Shown here piece by piece: positions 10,286 to 21,739 of a DNA stretch of 64,000 bases. This stretch comes from Taeniopygia guttata (lineage: Eukaryota > Chordata > Aves > Passeriformes > Estrildidae): NCBI RefSeq assembly GCF_048771995.1, contig NC_133064.1, positions 23,229,001 through 23,293,000 on the forward strand, given 5' to 3'. Under the pieces are notes generated by a model. That model searched no databases. It saw only the letters and a list, made by a program, of their open reading frames with translations, and was not told where the DNA came from. A program made the position numbers and the translations under genes. Positions within the stretch are counted from its first letter, which is position 1. Every line of letters begins with the position of its first letter.

Positions 10286-12133
10286 ATTGTACAAGCTTGG
10301 GCACCCTCCAAAGCAGTGATGCATACAATATCATCCTGTTGCTGCACCTCAGCATAAGTGTCCTGAGTCCCATGCCGTTCTGGGATCAGCGAAGGTTCCT
10401 GCTGTAATGCAGGTGTGGTCTTCTTCACCCTGGATCCCTTCTCATATAAAACTGGGAAAGAGTGCTGCAATGTTACAGCCCCACCACTGGCTGGCGCAGT
10501 GGCTTGACCGACCAGGTCCTGCGAAACCTGATGCGATGTTTTGGTCCCGCCACTGGGTGGTGCTGCCGCCTGACCGGCTGAGGTCGGGATTACAAAAGGC
10601 TGTGGTGTTTGCTCCTCTGTTTGTAGCTCTAATAAATCTTTGAGCATTTCTTCTAAAAACTGATTCACTTTCACAAATCCTGCTGTCTGGGATATTGACT
10701 CTTGCTGTATCAACTGTTTTAACTTTGCAGTGTCTAAGGCTGGCTGGGATTGGCTGTGGGCCTTATCTGGCTGCATGTGTTGCCATGGGAATGGTGGAGT
10801 GGCGGTACCCTGAGAGGTGTTTGCGCCCTGGTCATGCCCTGTCCCTGCCTGCGTCATCACAGGGGTGTGGACGCTCCCGCCCCGACCCCGACCGCGCCTC
10901 CTTCTTGCCCGACTCGGCGCAGCCGTGGTTTTGAGAAGCACTCCTGTCCTCCCCGAGACTGACGTCACCACCTTCCCGATCCCATTCCAGCTCTGATGTT
11001 TCTGCCCCACTCTGCCCCTCATAGGAACACGCTTCTCCTGGCTCTGTGCCAACGCCGACAACCCAAGAGTGCAGCTTCCGCCCCGTCTGTGTCTGCGTCG
11101 CGCCTGCGACATGCGAGACATCCTCTCCCGCCCCGGCTTCCGGGTTTTACTCCACCGTTACGCGCATGCGCGCTGCCACTGCCACGGTGAGAGAAGCATC
11201 CTGCTTTTTCTCAACAGTTTGCTTGGCCAGTGCCTCCACTGCGATCTGGGAGCTGTCCCCCTGTGCTTGCCAAGCGGCCACTTCCCCAGCTTCATGGATT
11301 CTCGTCATGGAATGCGTCATGGGACGTTCAGGACGTATAACCGCTGCGCTCGCGCTCCCTACCCCCTCCTTGGTACTCCTCGCCCCCACGGTCCCCCCCG
11401 CTCTCACCTGCGCCGCGGGCTGTTTTGAACTCCCCGCCTGCACCGCTGCGAAGGCCCGCTCCTCCCCCTCTTCCCTAGGCTTTACACTTTCGCCTGCATC
11501 CTCCCCCGCCGTGGCCGCTACAGCCCCCCTCGCTGTAGGTGTGGACTCGGGCTACTCCCAGTCCCCTTCCTCACCGAGGGTTATGACTGTTCCTGGCTGA
11601 TCTGCCACCGTCTGAGGGGTTTCTGCATCGGAGCAGCTTAGGGATTCCCGGGGTTCAAATGAGTCTGAGGAACACTGGGAGCCCGGGGACCCGGGACGTG
11701 ATGGAATATCTTCCCCTTGATTTTCCACGGGAGTTACTCCTGCTTCCCCTGGATCTGTGGTGAAGAGAGCTGCTCCATGCTGCTGGCTGGGCAATTCTCC
11801 TCACTGTGCTCCTGTAGAAGCCTGAGCTGTCTGGTGTAAAATGACAGACTCCTTGCCACATTGCAAAAGTCACTCTAATATTGTTCTCGCTGAAGGCAAA
11901 AGTTTCGTGGCAATCATATCTCTTTTTGTGGCTCGGTAATATAACTGCTTATTGATCTCTTGCCAAAAATTTGATTCAAACAAAAGATGTGTCTCTGTGT
12001 GTGGGTAATTACACCGTACCCACAACAACAGGACTTTCAGCTGTTTTGGAGCTATCTCCACAGGATGTGTGGACACCACCCCCTGCAGGGTTGATAAAAT
12101 TTGAGTCTGCTCCTGGGAATATCCCACCCCCAT
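10286..12133 (-). pseudogene. gag: ERV2 second gag copy (matrix + proline/serine-rich region only)
   Basis: An ATG at 12133 opens a matrix domain (MGVGYSQEQTQIL..., NFWQEINKQLYY) homologous to the first copy at 15593. A degenerate Ser/Gly/Pro- and Arg-rich region follows. It includes SGGT...TLQ repeats and AEVQQQD near 10340-10380, matching 13820-13880 of copy 1. It lacks capsid and nucleocapsid: at about 10285 it joins the RT connection of pol. It is clearly diverged from copy 1 by eye, so it came from a different lineage rather than a simple local duplication. Multiple frameshifts are present. Confidence 0.75.
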
Positions 12134-12298
12134 GTCCTTAATTTTGACCGTTCTCACCAAAAGCTGAATCAGCACGAGGTCAGTCTGGAGATGGCACTGA
12201 TCATCGTCCAGCAGGTCACAGGTGAGAAATCCCAGGCATGCTTCTGGGTCGTCTCCTCCCTGGAAAGTCCCCGAGACGAGTTGTCTTGGTGAAGGTCA
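12134..12298 (-). other. Second copy of the ERV2 5' leader, lying inside the provirus
   Basis: This stretch matches 15594-15760 closely (for example GACAACTCGTCTCGGGG and CACCTGTGACCTGCTGGACG). It is the untranslated leader immediately before a gag ATG, now found downstream of the first nucleocapsid. The joint at about 12298 is a recombination point between gag NC and the leader. Confidence 0.8.
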
Positions 12299-15200
12299 GG
12301 TGGTACCAAGTCTGGGTCGCTGGGGATTTTGGAGATTGCTCTGCTAAGCGGTTCTGTTTGTTGTTCCCTGAGGATTGTTCCTGTTGGTTCTGTGTCACTG
12401 CCAGGATTTGTGTTGGAGTGTGCTGGCGTTGACTCGCGCTCCTTTTCCCGTTTCCCGGAATCGGAAGAGGTTTTCCATCCATGTCTGTCTGTGAGTGACA
12501 CTCACTTGCGAGATGTCTCCCTCTCCTGCATCGAGGACAGAGGTCTGGTGGCTCGTTGGGCTTTGCAAGTTGTGGGCAGTTCCTTTTAATATGTCCTTGT
12601 GCCCCACACCCAAAGTACCGTCTCTCTGCACTGGTGTTGCTCTTTGTATAATTTGCAAGAGCTTCCTTAACACGCTTTTCAATTCGATCCCCCAAGTGTT
12701 CCTCCATGATGGAAGCAACATGTTGTGGTGTCTCCACCTTGCTGCACGCCTCGATCATGTCTGCCAAGGTGGCCTGGTGCGGCATCATGCGGATGATTTG
12801 TCTGCATTCCAGATTGGCATTGGAGAATGCGAGGCTTTTGATCAGATGTGGTTTTGCCCCCTCCTCAGTCACTTGTCATTTCACTGCCTGGGAAAGACGA
12901 TCCACGAACGAAGAAAATGGCTCTGAAGGACCCCGTTTGATCTTGGTGTAGATGTTTTCCTGGACCCCCGCCGGAGCCATCTGAAGAATTGCCCTCCGTG
13001 CCGCCTCTTTGATGTCGCTGAGCACGTGCCGCGGGAGCCTCACCACTTGTTGAGTGGGATCATCCTCAGGAGGATCACCGGCAAGCTGCACCATGGTGAG
13101 GTTCGCGTTTGGCCCGCCTTGGTATCTGGCTCTCAGCTCCTCCAGAGATCTCCTCCACGCCTTCTGCCATATGAGAGCTTGGGTGTCTGTAAGAACTGAT
13201 GTTGTGAGACATTTAAGATCATACGGTGTTAAATCATACATGCCAAAAATGCTTTTCAACATCTGTTTGAAATACAGTGATGACAACCCATTGTCCCGAA
13301 TGGCCTTAGCTAAATCTTTGATTGCTCCACGATCCAGGCGTTCCCACCTTGGGTTTTGGCCCTGAGTGTCATAGTTCACTGGCATCATTATGTTTCCCGA
13401 GCCCTGCAATTAACCTTTCTCCTTTTCAAATTCTGCTTGAATGTCCTGCCAGTCCACTTTTGCACTCAGCAAAGTTGGAAATTCTGTGGGTACTTGCCTG
13501 TAGAGTGGAGTCATCTGTTGTGACTGCAGCTTTGGTGCAGCAGCACTCACCGATACCAACGGCATCTGCAGCATATGCAAAGATGAAGGCTGGGTGCTTC
13601 TGGATAAAAATGGAGCATCTGCTGTGGAGGAGAACACACGGCTGCCCTGCATTATTTGGAAAATTTTTGGAAGATGAACCAACAGCTCTGGCTGCAACTC
13701 CAAGGCTGTGCTTAAATATCGTAAAATAAATTCAACAACCCCTTTTGATATTAAAATTGACTCTCCCTGCCCCGAAATTTTGGCAGACCTTGATTTTGGA
13801 ATTGTCCAAGCTGGAACACCCTCTGAAGCAGTGATGGGTATCGTACCATCCTGTTGCTGCACCTCAGCATAAATGTCCTGAGTCCCATGCTGTTCTGGGG
13901 TCAGCGGAGGATCCTTCTGTTGTGCAGATGCAGCTTTTTTCACCCTGGATTTTTTCTTATAAGAAACTGGGAAAAAGTCCTGCAATGTTACAGTCCCACC
14001 ACTGGGTGGCCCAGTGACTTGGCTGGCCGAGTCCTGTAAAACCTGTCGCAATGTTGTGGTTCCGCCACTAGATGGCGCTGCCGCCTGACCAACTGAGGCC
14101 GAGATTGTACTTTGCTCTCCAGTTTGCACTTCCGATAAACCTTTGAGCATTTCTCCTAACAATCGATTCAGGTCTGCAATCCCTGCAGTCTGTGAAACTG
14201 ACTCTTGTTGTAATTACTGTTCTATTCTGGCCATGTCTGAATCTGACAGGGATTGGCTGTGGGCTTGGGCTAACTGTTGCCATGGGAACTGCCCTGAGGA
14301 ATGTTTACATCCTGGCCCCGCACCGTCCCTGCCTGCGTCATCACAGGGGTGTGGATGCCTTTGCTCCGATCCCGGCCGTGCTTTCGCCTAGTTCCGCCCC
14401 GTACCGCCTCTGATTCAGAGCCACTGTCGCCCCCCGCCCCCGAGACTGACGTAACCACGTTCCTGTTCCCGTTCCGGCCCTGATGTCTCCGCCTCGCTTT
14501 GCCCCTCTCCTGGCTCTGTGCCAGCACCCACAGCCCACGCGCGCCGGCTCCGCCCCGCTTGCACCCGTGCCGCGCGTTCAAGATGTGAAAAATCCCCTCC
14601 CTCCGCGGCTTTCTGGTTCCGCTCAACCTTCACGGGCATGCCCGCCGCCAGAGTTGCAGCGAGGGAAACATCCCGATGTCCCTCTGCCGCTTCCTCAGCA
14701 GATGCGGCTGCCGCAGTCAGGGAGCTGTCCTCCCGCGCCTTTCGGGCGTCCGCTTCTGCGGCCTCACGGATTCTCGACACCGAATGCGTCACCGGGCGCT
14801 CCGGGCGTACCACCACCGCACTTGCACCCCCCCGCTTTCGCCCCGGTCCGTCCCGCCCCCGCCGCTCTCCTCGGCTTCGCCTGCTGCGCGGGCTGTTTTG
14901 AACTCTCAGCCTGCGCAGATGCGAGAGCACTCTCCTCTCCCTTTTCCTTCTGCTCTGCACTCGCGTTCACACCCTCCCCCACCGGAGCCGCTGCCGCGGC
15001 TGCCCCCCCCCCCCCCCCCACCGTGGGTTTGGACTCGGGCAATGCCCTTCCCCCACTGAGGGTTGCAGCTGTGCCTGCCTCGTTTGCCTCCGTCTGGGGA
15101 GTTTCTGCATCGGAGAAGCTTAGGGATTCTCGGGAGTCTGAGGAACAGTGGGAACCCGGGGACACCGGACGCGAAGGGGTATCCTCTCCCTGATTTTCCA

Positions 15201-15593
15201 CAGGAAGCGATGCTGTCTGTCCTGTGTCTGTGGTGAGAGGGGCTGTCCCGAGTTGCTGGCTGGACTGTCCCCCACCCTGTTTTGCCCCAGGAGCCTTAGC
15301 TGCCTGTCTTGAGCTGCCGCGTTGTGAGAGTGACTCTAAAACTGTTCTTGCTGAAGATAAAATTTTGCGGCAACCTTATCTTTCTTTATAGCTTGATAAT
15401 ATAATTGCTTATTAATTTCCTGCCAAAAATTTGGCTCAAAAACCAAATTTGGGTCTGAATGTGGGAGATTATACCACACCCACAATAACAAAGCTTTCAG
15501 CTCCTTTTGAGCTATCTCTACCGGATGGGCAGAGATGATGCCCTGTAAGGCAGATACAATTTGAGTTTCCTCTTGGGAGAATTCCCCACCCAT
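12299..15593 (-). pseudogene. gag: ERV2 first gag copy: matrix, proline-rich, capsid, nucleocapsid
   Basis: ATG at 15593 (MGGEFSQEETQIV) starts matrix, which is open to 15336. A long Pro/Ala/Ser/Arg-rich region with frameshifts follows (about 15330-14170). The segment 14162-13410 holds the pp-type domain with SGGTTTL repeats. Capsid starts at about 13400 (NPRWERLD, betaretroviral style) and carries a major-homology-like SFVDRL near 12890. Nucleocapsid has two CCHC knuckles (FGCGAQGHIKRNC and LCPRCRRGRHLASEC, about 12545-12630). In-frame stops sit near 13410 and 12873. After NC the sequence runs into the second leader at about 12298 and no protease follows. The gag-pro slip site is still present. 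Confidence 0.8.
12450..12456 (-). promoter_or_regulatory. Retained GGGAAAC gag-pro frameshift heptamer (ERV2)
   Basis: On the - strand the heptamer G GGA AAC lies in the nucleocapsid frame (PGNGKRSAS context), identical to ERV5's at 31945-31951. In betaretroviruses it directs -1 slippage into protease, but here no protease is downstream. Confidence 0.65.
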
Positions 15594-15920
15594 GTTCTTA
15601 ATTTGGACCTTTCTCACTAAAAGCTGAATCAGCCCGAGGTCAGTCCGGAGATGGCACTGTTCACCGTCCAGCAGGTCACAGGTGAGAGATCCCAGGCGCG
15701 CTTCTGGGTCGTCTCCTCCCTGGAAAGCCCCCCGAGACGAGTTGTCTTGGTGAAGGTCAGGTTCTTATCTTGAGCTTTCTGCTCCCTCTCTTGGAATTTG
15801 CGGAGAGTGTGTGTGCTCTGTTCTTCTTTTTTTTCTTTTTTTTTTTTTTTCCCTTCTGATGATGAAGGTTGGAGGTTGTTTGATGTTTCTTTTTGTTGAG
15901 GCCCCACCAGGGACGCCAGG
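15594..15920 (-). promoter_or_regulatory. ERV2 leader and primer-binding site
   Basis: The primer site at 15901-15918 reads TGGCGTCCCTGGTGGGGC on the - strand, two bases from the LTR end. It resembles tRNA-Lys sites with several differences. The leader (15594-15900) includes a poly-T run (15830-15850, poly-A in sense) and the segment later duplicated at 12134-12298. Confidence 0.7.
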
Positions 15921-16607
15921 TGTGAGAACCCTGGGTTTGGTTCAGGGGTCTTGTGTGGTGGTGAAGTCCCTCCTCCAACCTGTGCTTCCAAAGAAAACCT
16001 CCGCAGCCTCTTGTTGTTCGGTCTCAAGGCAGTTTCTTCTAGTTATCTAAAAGATTGTCTTCGTGGGCTGCGGCTGCCTAGGTCAGCAGCCCAGGCAGAG
16101 ACACACACACTCCTGACACCCTCACTGTCTGGTGTCTTCTTCTCTCTCCCCGCCCAGGGCTGTTGCTATCTTTTATATGATATATTACGTGTTATATGTT
16201 TACAGTTTTTCCCCAATACCTACTACCTATGTTACAAGGTGATTTTCTACTCTAAACCAATCCATGAGTGCCAGCATCACCAAGAACATGGAGGCAAGGA
16301 AGAAGAAGGAGGAAGAACAGGATCAGCCCACTTTCCTCTATCTTAGAACTTCTGACCCCCATGTACAAAGTAAAAACCCCCCTGTACAGGTGCTAAAACC
16401 CCCCTGTACAAGACTAAAAAATTTTCCCCTCTACTTTGTAACTATTTCTACTATACTATCTAACCCTTTGTGACTGCTTGTTCCACCTTCAAAGTTGGTA
16501 ACTCATTCCATGGCTCAAACTCAAAATCACAGCTGTTTCCAGCTGCCTGCCAGGGTCTAAAATGCTTCTGACCAAGGCCTGGAACCTCTAAAAATGTCTG
16601 AGGGACA
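15921..16607 (-). repeat. ERV2 5' LTR
   Basis: In + orientation the LTR starts TGTGAGAACC next to the primer site and ends ...GAGGGACA at 16607, where ERV4 env sequence resumes. On the - strand a TATA box CATATAAAAG lies at 16170-16179. The upper end is inferred from the TG/CA rule and the env boundary; no second LTR in the window confirms it. Confidence 0.65.
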
Positions 16608-17985
16608 TTTTGAGTTCCAACACAGGTGCCTGATAGGAAAAGTCACATCCCTCAATTTTGACAAAGTTACAGACACATAGATTGAACTGAGTCTCATTCA
16701 TGCTTAGATTGTCTATCGTTATGGTGGGGCATGCTGTTCTGAGACAGACACAACCTTGTCCTATATATACAAGCAAAGTTGTTTGGTTGCCTGAATGTGT
16801 TTCAAAGTGGCAAATGCTTTGGTCCGTATCTAAACATGTATCTTTTTTACTTTCTTATATCCCCTCACATATGTACCCTAGTTGTCTCCTCATAGAACAG
16901 GGCTCTAGGTTGATGGTTTGCCACTTTCCTCTAATTTCTCGCACCCATGTTTTATTTTCAGAAGGATATAACACAGTCCCCTCATGGTTTAATCCTAGGG
17001 GCACTATAGGATGAATTAAGCTCACTGATGCATTATGTATTGTTAAGACAAAGGCTGTTACTTTACTTGTCATAGGGTTATAAGTGAAGTTGACCAAAGT
17101 CCACCAAGCTTGCAGTTCCCTTTCTATATCAGATGCACTATCCCAAACAATTTTACGGAGTTCAGCAGGGAATATTCCCTCCCCGCCTTCCCTGATCACT
17201 ACAGCAGCTACTGACTGCATCCATAGTTGTCCTTGAGTACACCTAAGAGCTAGTGAAATGTTTTCACTAGCTGTGCCTAATGCATTAATTCTTAATTCAT
17301 GGTCTTGCTCTTTGGTGTTCTCCCATTCTGGTAATACTTTGGATAACTTCCAGTGGTTGTCACCCAGTGCTAGTAGGGAAGATTGTAAAGGTTGCTGTAA
17401 TTTAAGCAAGTGGTTCCCTACTGTTGTTAATTTATTCATCAATACTTCTGAATCTATGGTATTTAGCACTCCTAGTCCAGTCCCTAGCAGCCCAGCGAGA
17501 TCCCTTTTACTCCTAAATTTGGAGGGCATTCGTTTTTGAAGCCAAGTGGCCCAGTCCATGAAAGGATTTCTGAGAAATGGGGCGCACTCTGGCCGGACAT
17601 CTGAAGCATTTACCTGTATTCCTATTTCTACTCGCTTCAGAGACCATTCCGGATTTACCAGCAGTCTTTGGATTCCCGTTTTCTTAATAGCGTACGGCCC
17701 AATTTTAGTAATCATAGGAACTATAGGCTGCTCTTCTACTTCTGGGATAAGTGGCTGTGGGGTAGTAACAGCTTTCTCTTGTGTTGGAGGGGTAGTTCTA
17801 GTCCTGTTCTTATGATATTCAACACACACTTGAGTGATATTAAAATCAAGATCGTACCCTCTTATTGCACATCCCTCTAGTTTTAGTCTAAATTCAGGAC
17901 ATTTGTCACAGCATTCAGGGCTAATTCGAATTAGTTTCATGGGTGGTTGGTAAGCCTCATGGAACCCATCTTGCACAAATGCATA
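16608..17985 (-). pseudogene. env: ERV4 env-like glycoprotein, partial, fused to integrase frame
   Basis: A frame of about 370 codons ends at 16855 and a further piece lies in another frame at 16608-16776, giving one frameshift near 16780-16850. Seen in order: Cys-rich surface part (ISPECCDKCPEF, GCAIRGYDLDFN), several N-x-S/T sites, a basic SKFRSKRDLAG that looks like a cleavage site followed by a Gly/Leu-rich fusion-like stretch (LAGLLGTGLGVLN), then a long helical region and a Cys-rich segment (GCVCLRTAC, CVCNF). The C-terminal anchor is lost to ERV2. The type matches an env seen in avian ERVs of the ENS/Soprano kind as far as I can judge. That identification is from family knowledge, not a search. 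Confidence 0.6.
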
Positions 17986-18798
17986 GTTACATCCCCAAAC
18001 TGCATATGGTCTCCCATATAATATTTCAGAGGGGCTCAACTTTTCTTTTGTTCTTGGTTTTTTCCGAATTCACAATAATGCTAATGGGAGAGCTTGGGGC
18101 CAAGGTAGGTTTGCCTCTTGTCCCAACCTTACAATCTGTTGTTTAATCAAATTATTCATCTTTTCCACTTGGCCACTTGATTGAGGATGATATGGGGTAT
18201 GTAGCTCCCAATCTATCCCCAGGTGATGGCTAATTTGTTGCACAATTTTGGAGATAAAATGCCGCCCTCTATCTGAGGATATGGTGGCTGGAACTCCAAA
18301 CCTCCTTATTATTTCTTGCAACAGTGCTTTGGTTACCTCTCATGCTTTAGCAGTCCTAGTAGAAAAGGCTTCTGGCCAACCTGAAAAGGTATCAGTCAAT
18401 ACCAGAAGATAACGATACCCCCCCTTCCTGGGTAATTCTGTGAAATCTATTTGCCACTGCTGCCCAGGTCTGCAACCTTTCCAAATTTGTCCAACTTTAG
18501 GCCTTGGGATGTTTTTAGGATTAGTTCGGAGGCAAAGGCTACACTGACGAGTTACTTGTATTATTGTGCCCTGTAATTTTCTAGCTATGATTTTTCCTTT
18601 CAGATGGTTATACAGGGCATCTATTCCCCATCTATTCCCTAATGACCACAACAAATAGGAGGTCACTACAAGTCTCCCTTCCTCTGTTACAGCCCATCCT
18701 TCTTGATTATAATTTGCTTTTTCTGCCTTAATAAGTTTCTTATCCTTTTTATTGTACACTGGCTTACCTTCAATAGAAATCTTTCCTTCTGGGATCAA
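17986..18798 (-). pseudogene. pol: ERV4 integrase (zinc domain and core)
   Basis: One - frame holds the end of the zinc-binding region (H in YNHLKG, CSLCLR), then the core: WQIDFTELP with the first D, SSDRGRHF with the second and GQVEKMNN with E. In-frame stops occur at 18340 and 18070. The core ends at SEILYGRPY and the frame then passes straight into env sequence. The C-terminal DNA-binding domain is therefore missing. Confidence 0.75.
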
Positions 18799-19283
18799 TT
18801 GTTGGAAAGGATGGATAAATATAATTGCCTGGCAAAAGATTCACAATAGTACAGCCAGGATGAAAACAATCCCCCCTACTGGCTGGACAATACCCTTACC
18901 TACAGATAGGTCCAAAAGTCAAATGGACTGTTCCATCTCAACCCCCAAAATGTATGGTTCATCCCACACCTGTAACCCTCCCCTGAAACATCAGGTGTCT
19001 GTGACCCCACTGGCCTAAGTCTTGTTCCAGCCCACCTTGAAGCTCCCTGATAAGGGGTCTCTGAGGGGCCAGACGCTCTCTTGGATCTTCCCCTCTCTTG
19101 GATCTTCCCCTCTCTTGGAACTCCCCTCTCTTGGAATCCCCGCTCTCTTGGAACTTCCACCCTCTCCTAGAGCATCCTCTCTACCCCTTGTCTCTCCCCT
19201 CCCCCATCCCCTCAGGCCTTGCCACGTGCTGCGTCTGGCAGCTCCAAGCAAGACCTTTCACCATCCCTAATAAACCTTATATT
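18799..19283 (+). other. Inserted segment within ERV4 pol, LTR-like, with 18-bp repeats
   Basis: This segment separates RNase H from integrase and does not continue either. It contains a short tandem array (about 19074-19160, unit CTCTCTTGGATCTTCCCC and variants) and an AATAAA at about 19269 in + orientation, as in the end of an LTR. I could not fix TG/CA ends or a TSD, so its identity is open. Confidence 0.4.
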
Positions 19284-21660
19284 CTAAGAGCAGCCTTATA
19301 TTCATCAAAGCCGTCCTGGAGCACAGCGTTCCCTATAATCAATGTTACTTCCACTGTCTCCTCAAATACCTCACCTTTGGCTGAGTCTTTTGCCTCTCTG
19401 TCCCCCAGCATGTTCCCTTCTTCCAATTCAGAGCTCACTTTTTGTTGTGCCTTAATGTGCATGATGGCTACCTTCTGAGGTAGTTGCACTGCATCTAGTA
19501 GTCTCAGTATCTCTTGTGCATGTTTAATATTCTTCCCTTGCGAATTCAACAGTCCTCTCTCTTTCTAAATGTCTCCATGTACATGAACTACCCCGAATGC
19601 ATACCTTGAGTCTGTGTAAATGTTAATCTCTCTTCCTTTTGCCAACTCTAAGGCTCAAGTTAAGGCGATTATTTTAGCCTTCTGTGCAGAGGTGTTTGCT
19701 GATAAAGGTCCAGACTCTATTACCTCTCTGCTTGTGGTAACCGCATACCCAGCATGCCTTTTTCCACTGATGACATAGCTGCTTCCATCAGTAAACTAAG
19801 TCTCAGCACCTTCGAGTGGGATGTCCTTCAGATCCGGGCGGCTGGAGCAGGTGGCTTCAATGGTCTCCAGACAGTCATGGATCACTGGTTCTCCCATACC
19901 CCCGCTGAGAAAGGAAGCTGGATTCACAATGTTGGTTACCACAATTTCAACATCATCCTGTTCTACTAGTACAGCTTGGTACTTCAGAAACCTCTGTGGA
20001 GAGAGCCAATGCCCCCCTTTTGCCTCAAGGACTGCAGACACTGTGTGGGATACTAGCACAGTCATTTTCTGGCCCAGGGTGAATTTGAGTGCTTCTTGGA
20101 TGTTCTCTGCCACTGCTGCAACAGCTCTGAGACACCCTGGCCATCCCTTAGCTGCCGTATCCAGCTGTTTGGAGAGATAAGCCACTGCTCTCTGGTACGG
20201 GCCTGAGTTCTGTGCCAGTATTCCCAAGGCGATCCCTTGTCTTTCGTGGGAAAACAGGAAAAATGGTTTACTCACGTCTGGAAGTCCTAAGGCTGGAGCT
20301 GACATGAGAGCCTTCTTTAGTTGGTCGAAGGCTTGGGTTGCTTCTTTTGTCCACTGGAGATCTCTGCTCTCTTCTGTGATCAGGGCATACAGAGGTTTAC
20401 AAGTAACCCATAGTTATAAATCCATAGTCTGCACCACCCTGTCATGCCTAAAAAGGTTCTCAGTTCTTTTACTGTCTGAGGTCTCGGGGTCTGACATATT
20501 GCTTCTTTGCGATCCTGGCCCAAGGTCCTTTGTCCAGCACTCACTTAATAACCCAGGTAAATGACTGTTTGCCTCACCATCTGGGCTTTCTTCTGGGATA
20601 CTCGATACCCCTGCAGGCCCAAAAAGTTTAGGAGGCTTACCGTCCAGTCCACGCATGTTTCCTGGATCTGGGTGGCTATCAGGAGATCATCCACGTACTG
20701 AAGCAACTGTCCTTCTCCTGGTGGAGGTTCCCAAGATTCTAAATCCTTGGCAAGCTGTTCCCCAAATATAGTAGGAGAGTTCTTGTATCCCTGTGGTAAT
20801 ACACACCATGTGAGATGGTTCCTCCGTCCAGTTTTGGGGTTCTCCCATTCAAATGCAAAAATTTTCTGGCTGGCTTCGTGGAGAGGGAGGCAAAAGAAAG
20901 CATCCTTTAAATCTAAAACGGTAAATCATGTTAGTTCAGGTGTTAAATGAGTTAACAAGGTATAAGGGTTCTCAACTACTGGATACAAGTCTTCAGTTAC
21001 TCTGTTAACAGCCCTTAAATCTTGTACTAACTTGTATGACCCATCAGGCTTCTTTACTGGCAAAATGGGAGTATTAAAATCAGATTGACACTCTTTTAAC
21101 AGTCCTATTTGCAAAAAAAAATTCTATAATTGGGCTAATCCCTTCTCTATCTTCTTTCTTCAGGGGGTATTGTTTAACCCTCACTGCCCGTTCTCCTTCC
21201 TTAAGCTTGATTTGTATAGGTAATGCATTCTTTACTCTCCCTGGTATATTAGAGGCCCATACCCCAGGGAATACTTGATCCATTCTTTTCTTGAAGTTTT
21301 TCTCTTCTTCACTTACAGTCTCAAGTTCTTTGGTTATTAACATTAGGCTCAGCAACTCCACGTATTGTTGGTCCTTTACCTCCAAGCTAATTTCTCCATT
21401 TTTAAATATTATTTTTGCATCAAGCTGCTCTAGCAGATCCCTGCCCAAAAGTGCAGATGGAGCATTAGGCATATATAAAAACCGGTGAATTCCCCATTGC
21501 TTTCCCAATTTATATTTTAATGGTTTGCAAAAATATGCTCTTTCAGATTGGCCAGTAGCCCCCTTTACCATAACATAATCATTTGTTAAAGGTATTAGGG
21601 CCTTATTCAACACTGAAAATGTTGCCCCGTGTCTACTAAAAATTCCACTTCCTTTTCTTT
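19284..21660 (-). pseudogene. pol: ERV4 protease, reverse transcriptase and RNase H, degenerate
   Basis: Protease begins near 21660 with FLVDTG, where a 1-base change breaks the frame right after the active site. It continues to LLGRDLLEQLD (about 21440). RT follows: NTPILPVKKPDGSYKLVQDLRAVN (about 21050), QYVDDLLIA (about 20690), then the connection and RNase H (IYTDSRYAFGVVH near 19600). Stops and frameshifts split it into at least five frames. The order is that of class I pro-pol. Confidence 0.75.
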
Positions 21661-21739
21661 ATTCCCTAGTTTAACTATAACCAGAGGGTCCCCTAGGGTA
21701 GGGCTCTCCGGTCCTCCTCAGTCCTCCTTCACATGAGCA

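Larger units (their letters stand above)
3263..16607 (-). mobile_element. ERV2: class II provirus with duplicated gag and alpharetrovirus-like env
   Basis: Read on the - strand from 16607: 5' LTR, primer site, leader, gag (MA to NC), a second leader with MA and the proline-rich region, a pol starting only at the RT connection, integrase, then env. Env is split by ERV3 (3551-7397) and cut off at 3262 by ERV1. The 3' LTR should lie left of ERV1, outside the window. The upper end interrupts the env of ERV4, so ERV2 inserted into ERV4. Confidence 0.8.

Noticed and set aside
14483-15193. 236-codon + strand frame, Pro/Ala/Ser-rich
   Set aside because: Antisense of the GC-rich gag linker of ERV2; no motif, composition artefact.
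16855-18039. A separate 394-codon gene starting at MSPSEILYGRPY
   Set aside because: The start is internal to integrase; the frame is a pol-env fusion in ERV4.
19015-19251. 78-codon - frame rich in Arg/Glu/Gly
   Set aside because: Produced by the 18-bp tandem repeats.
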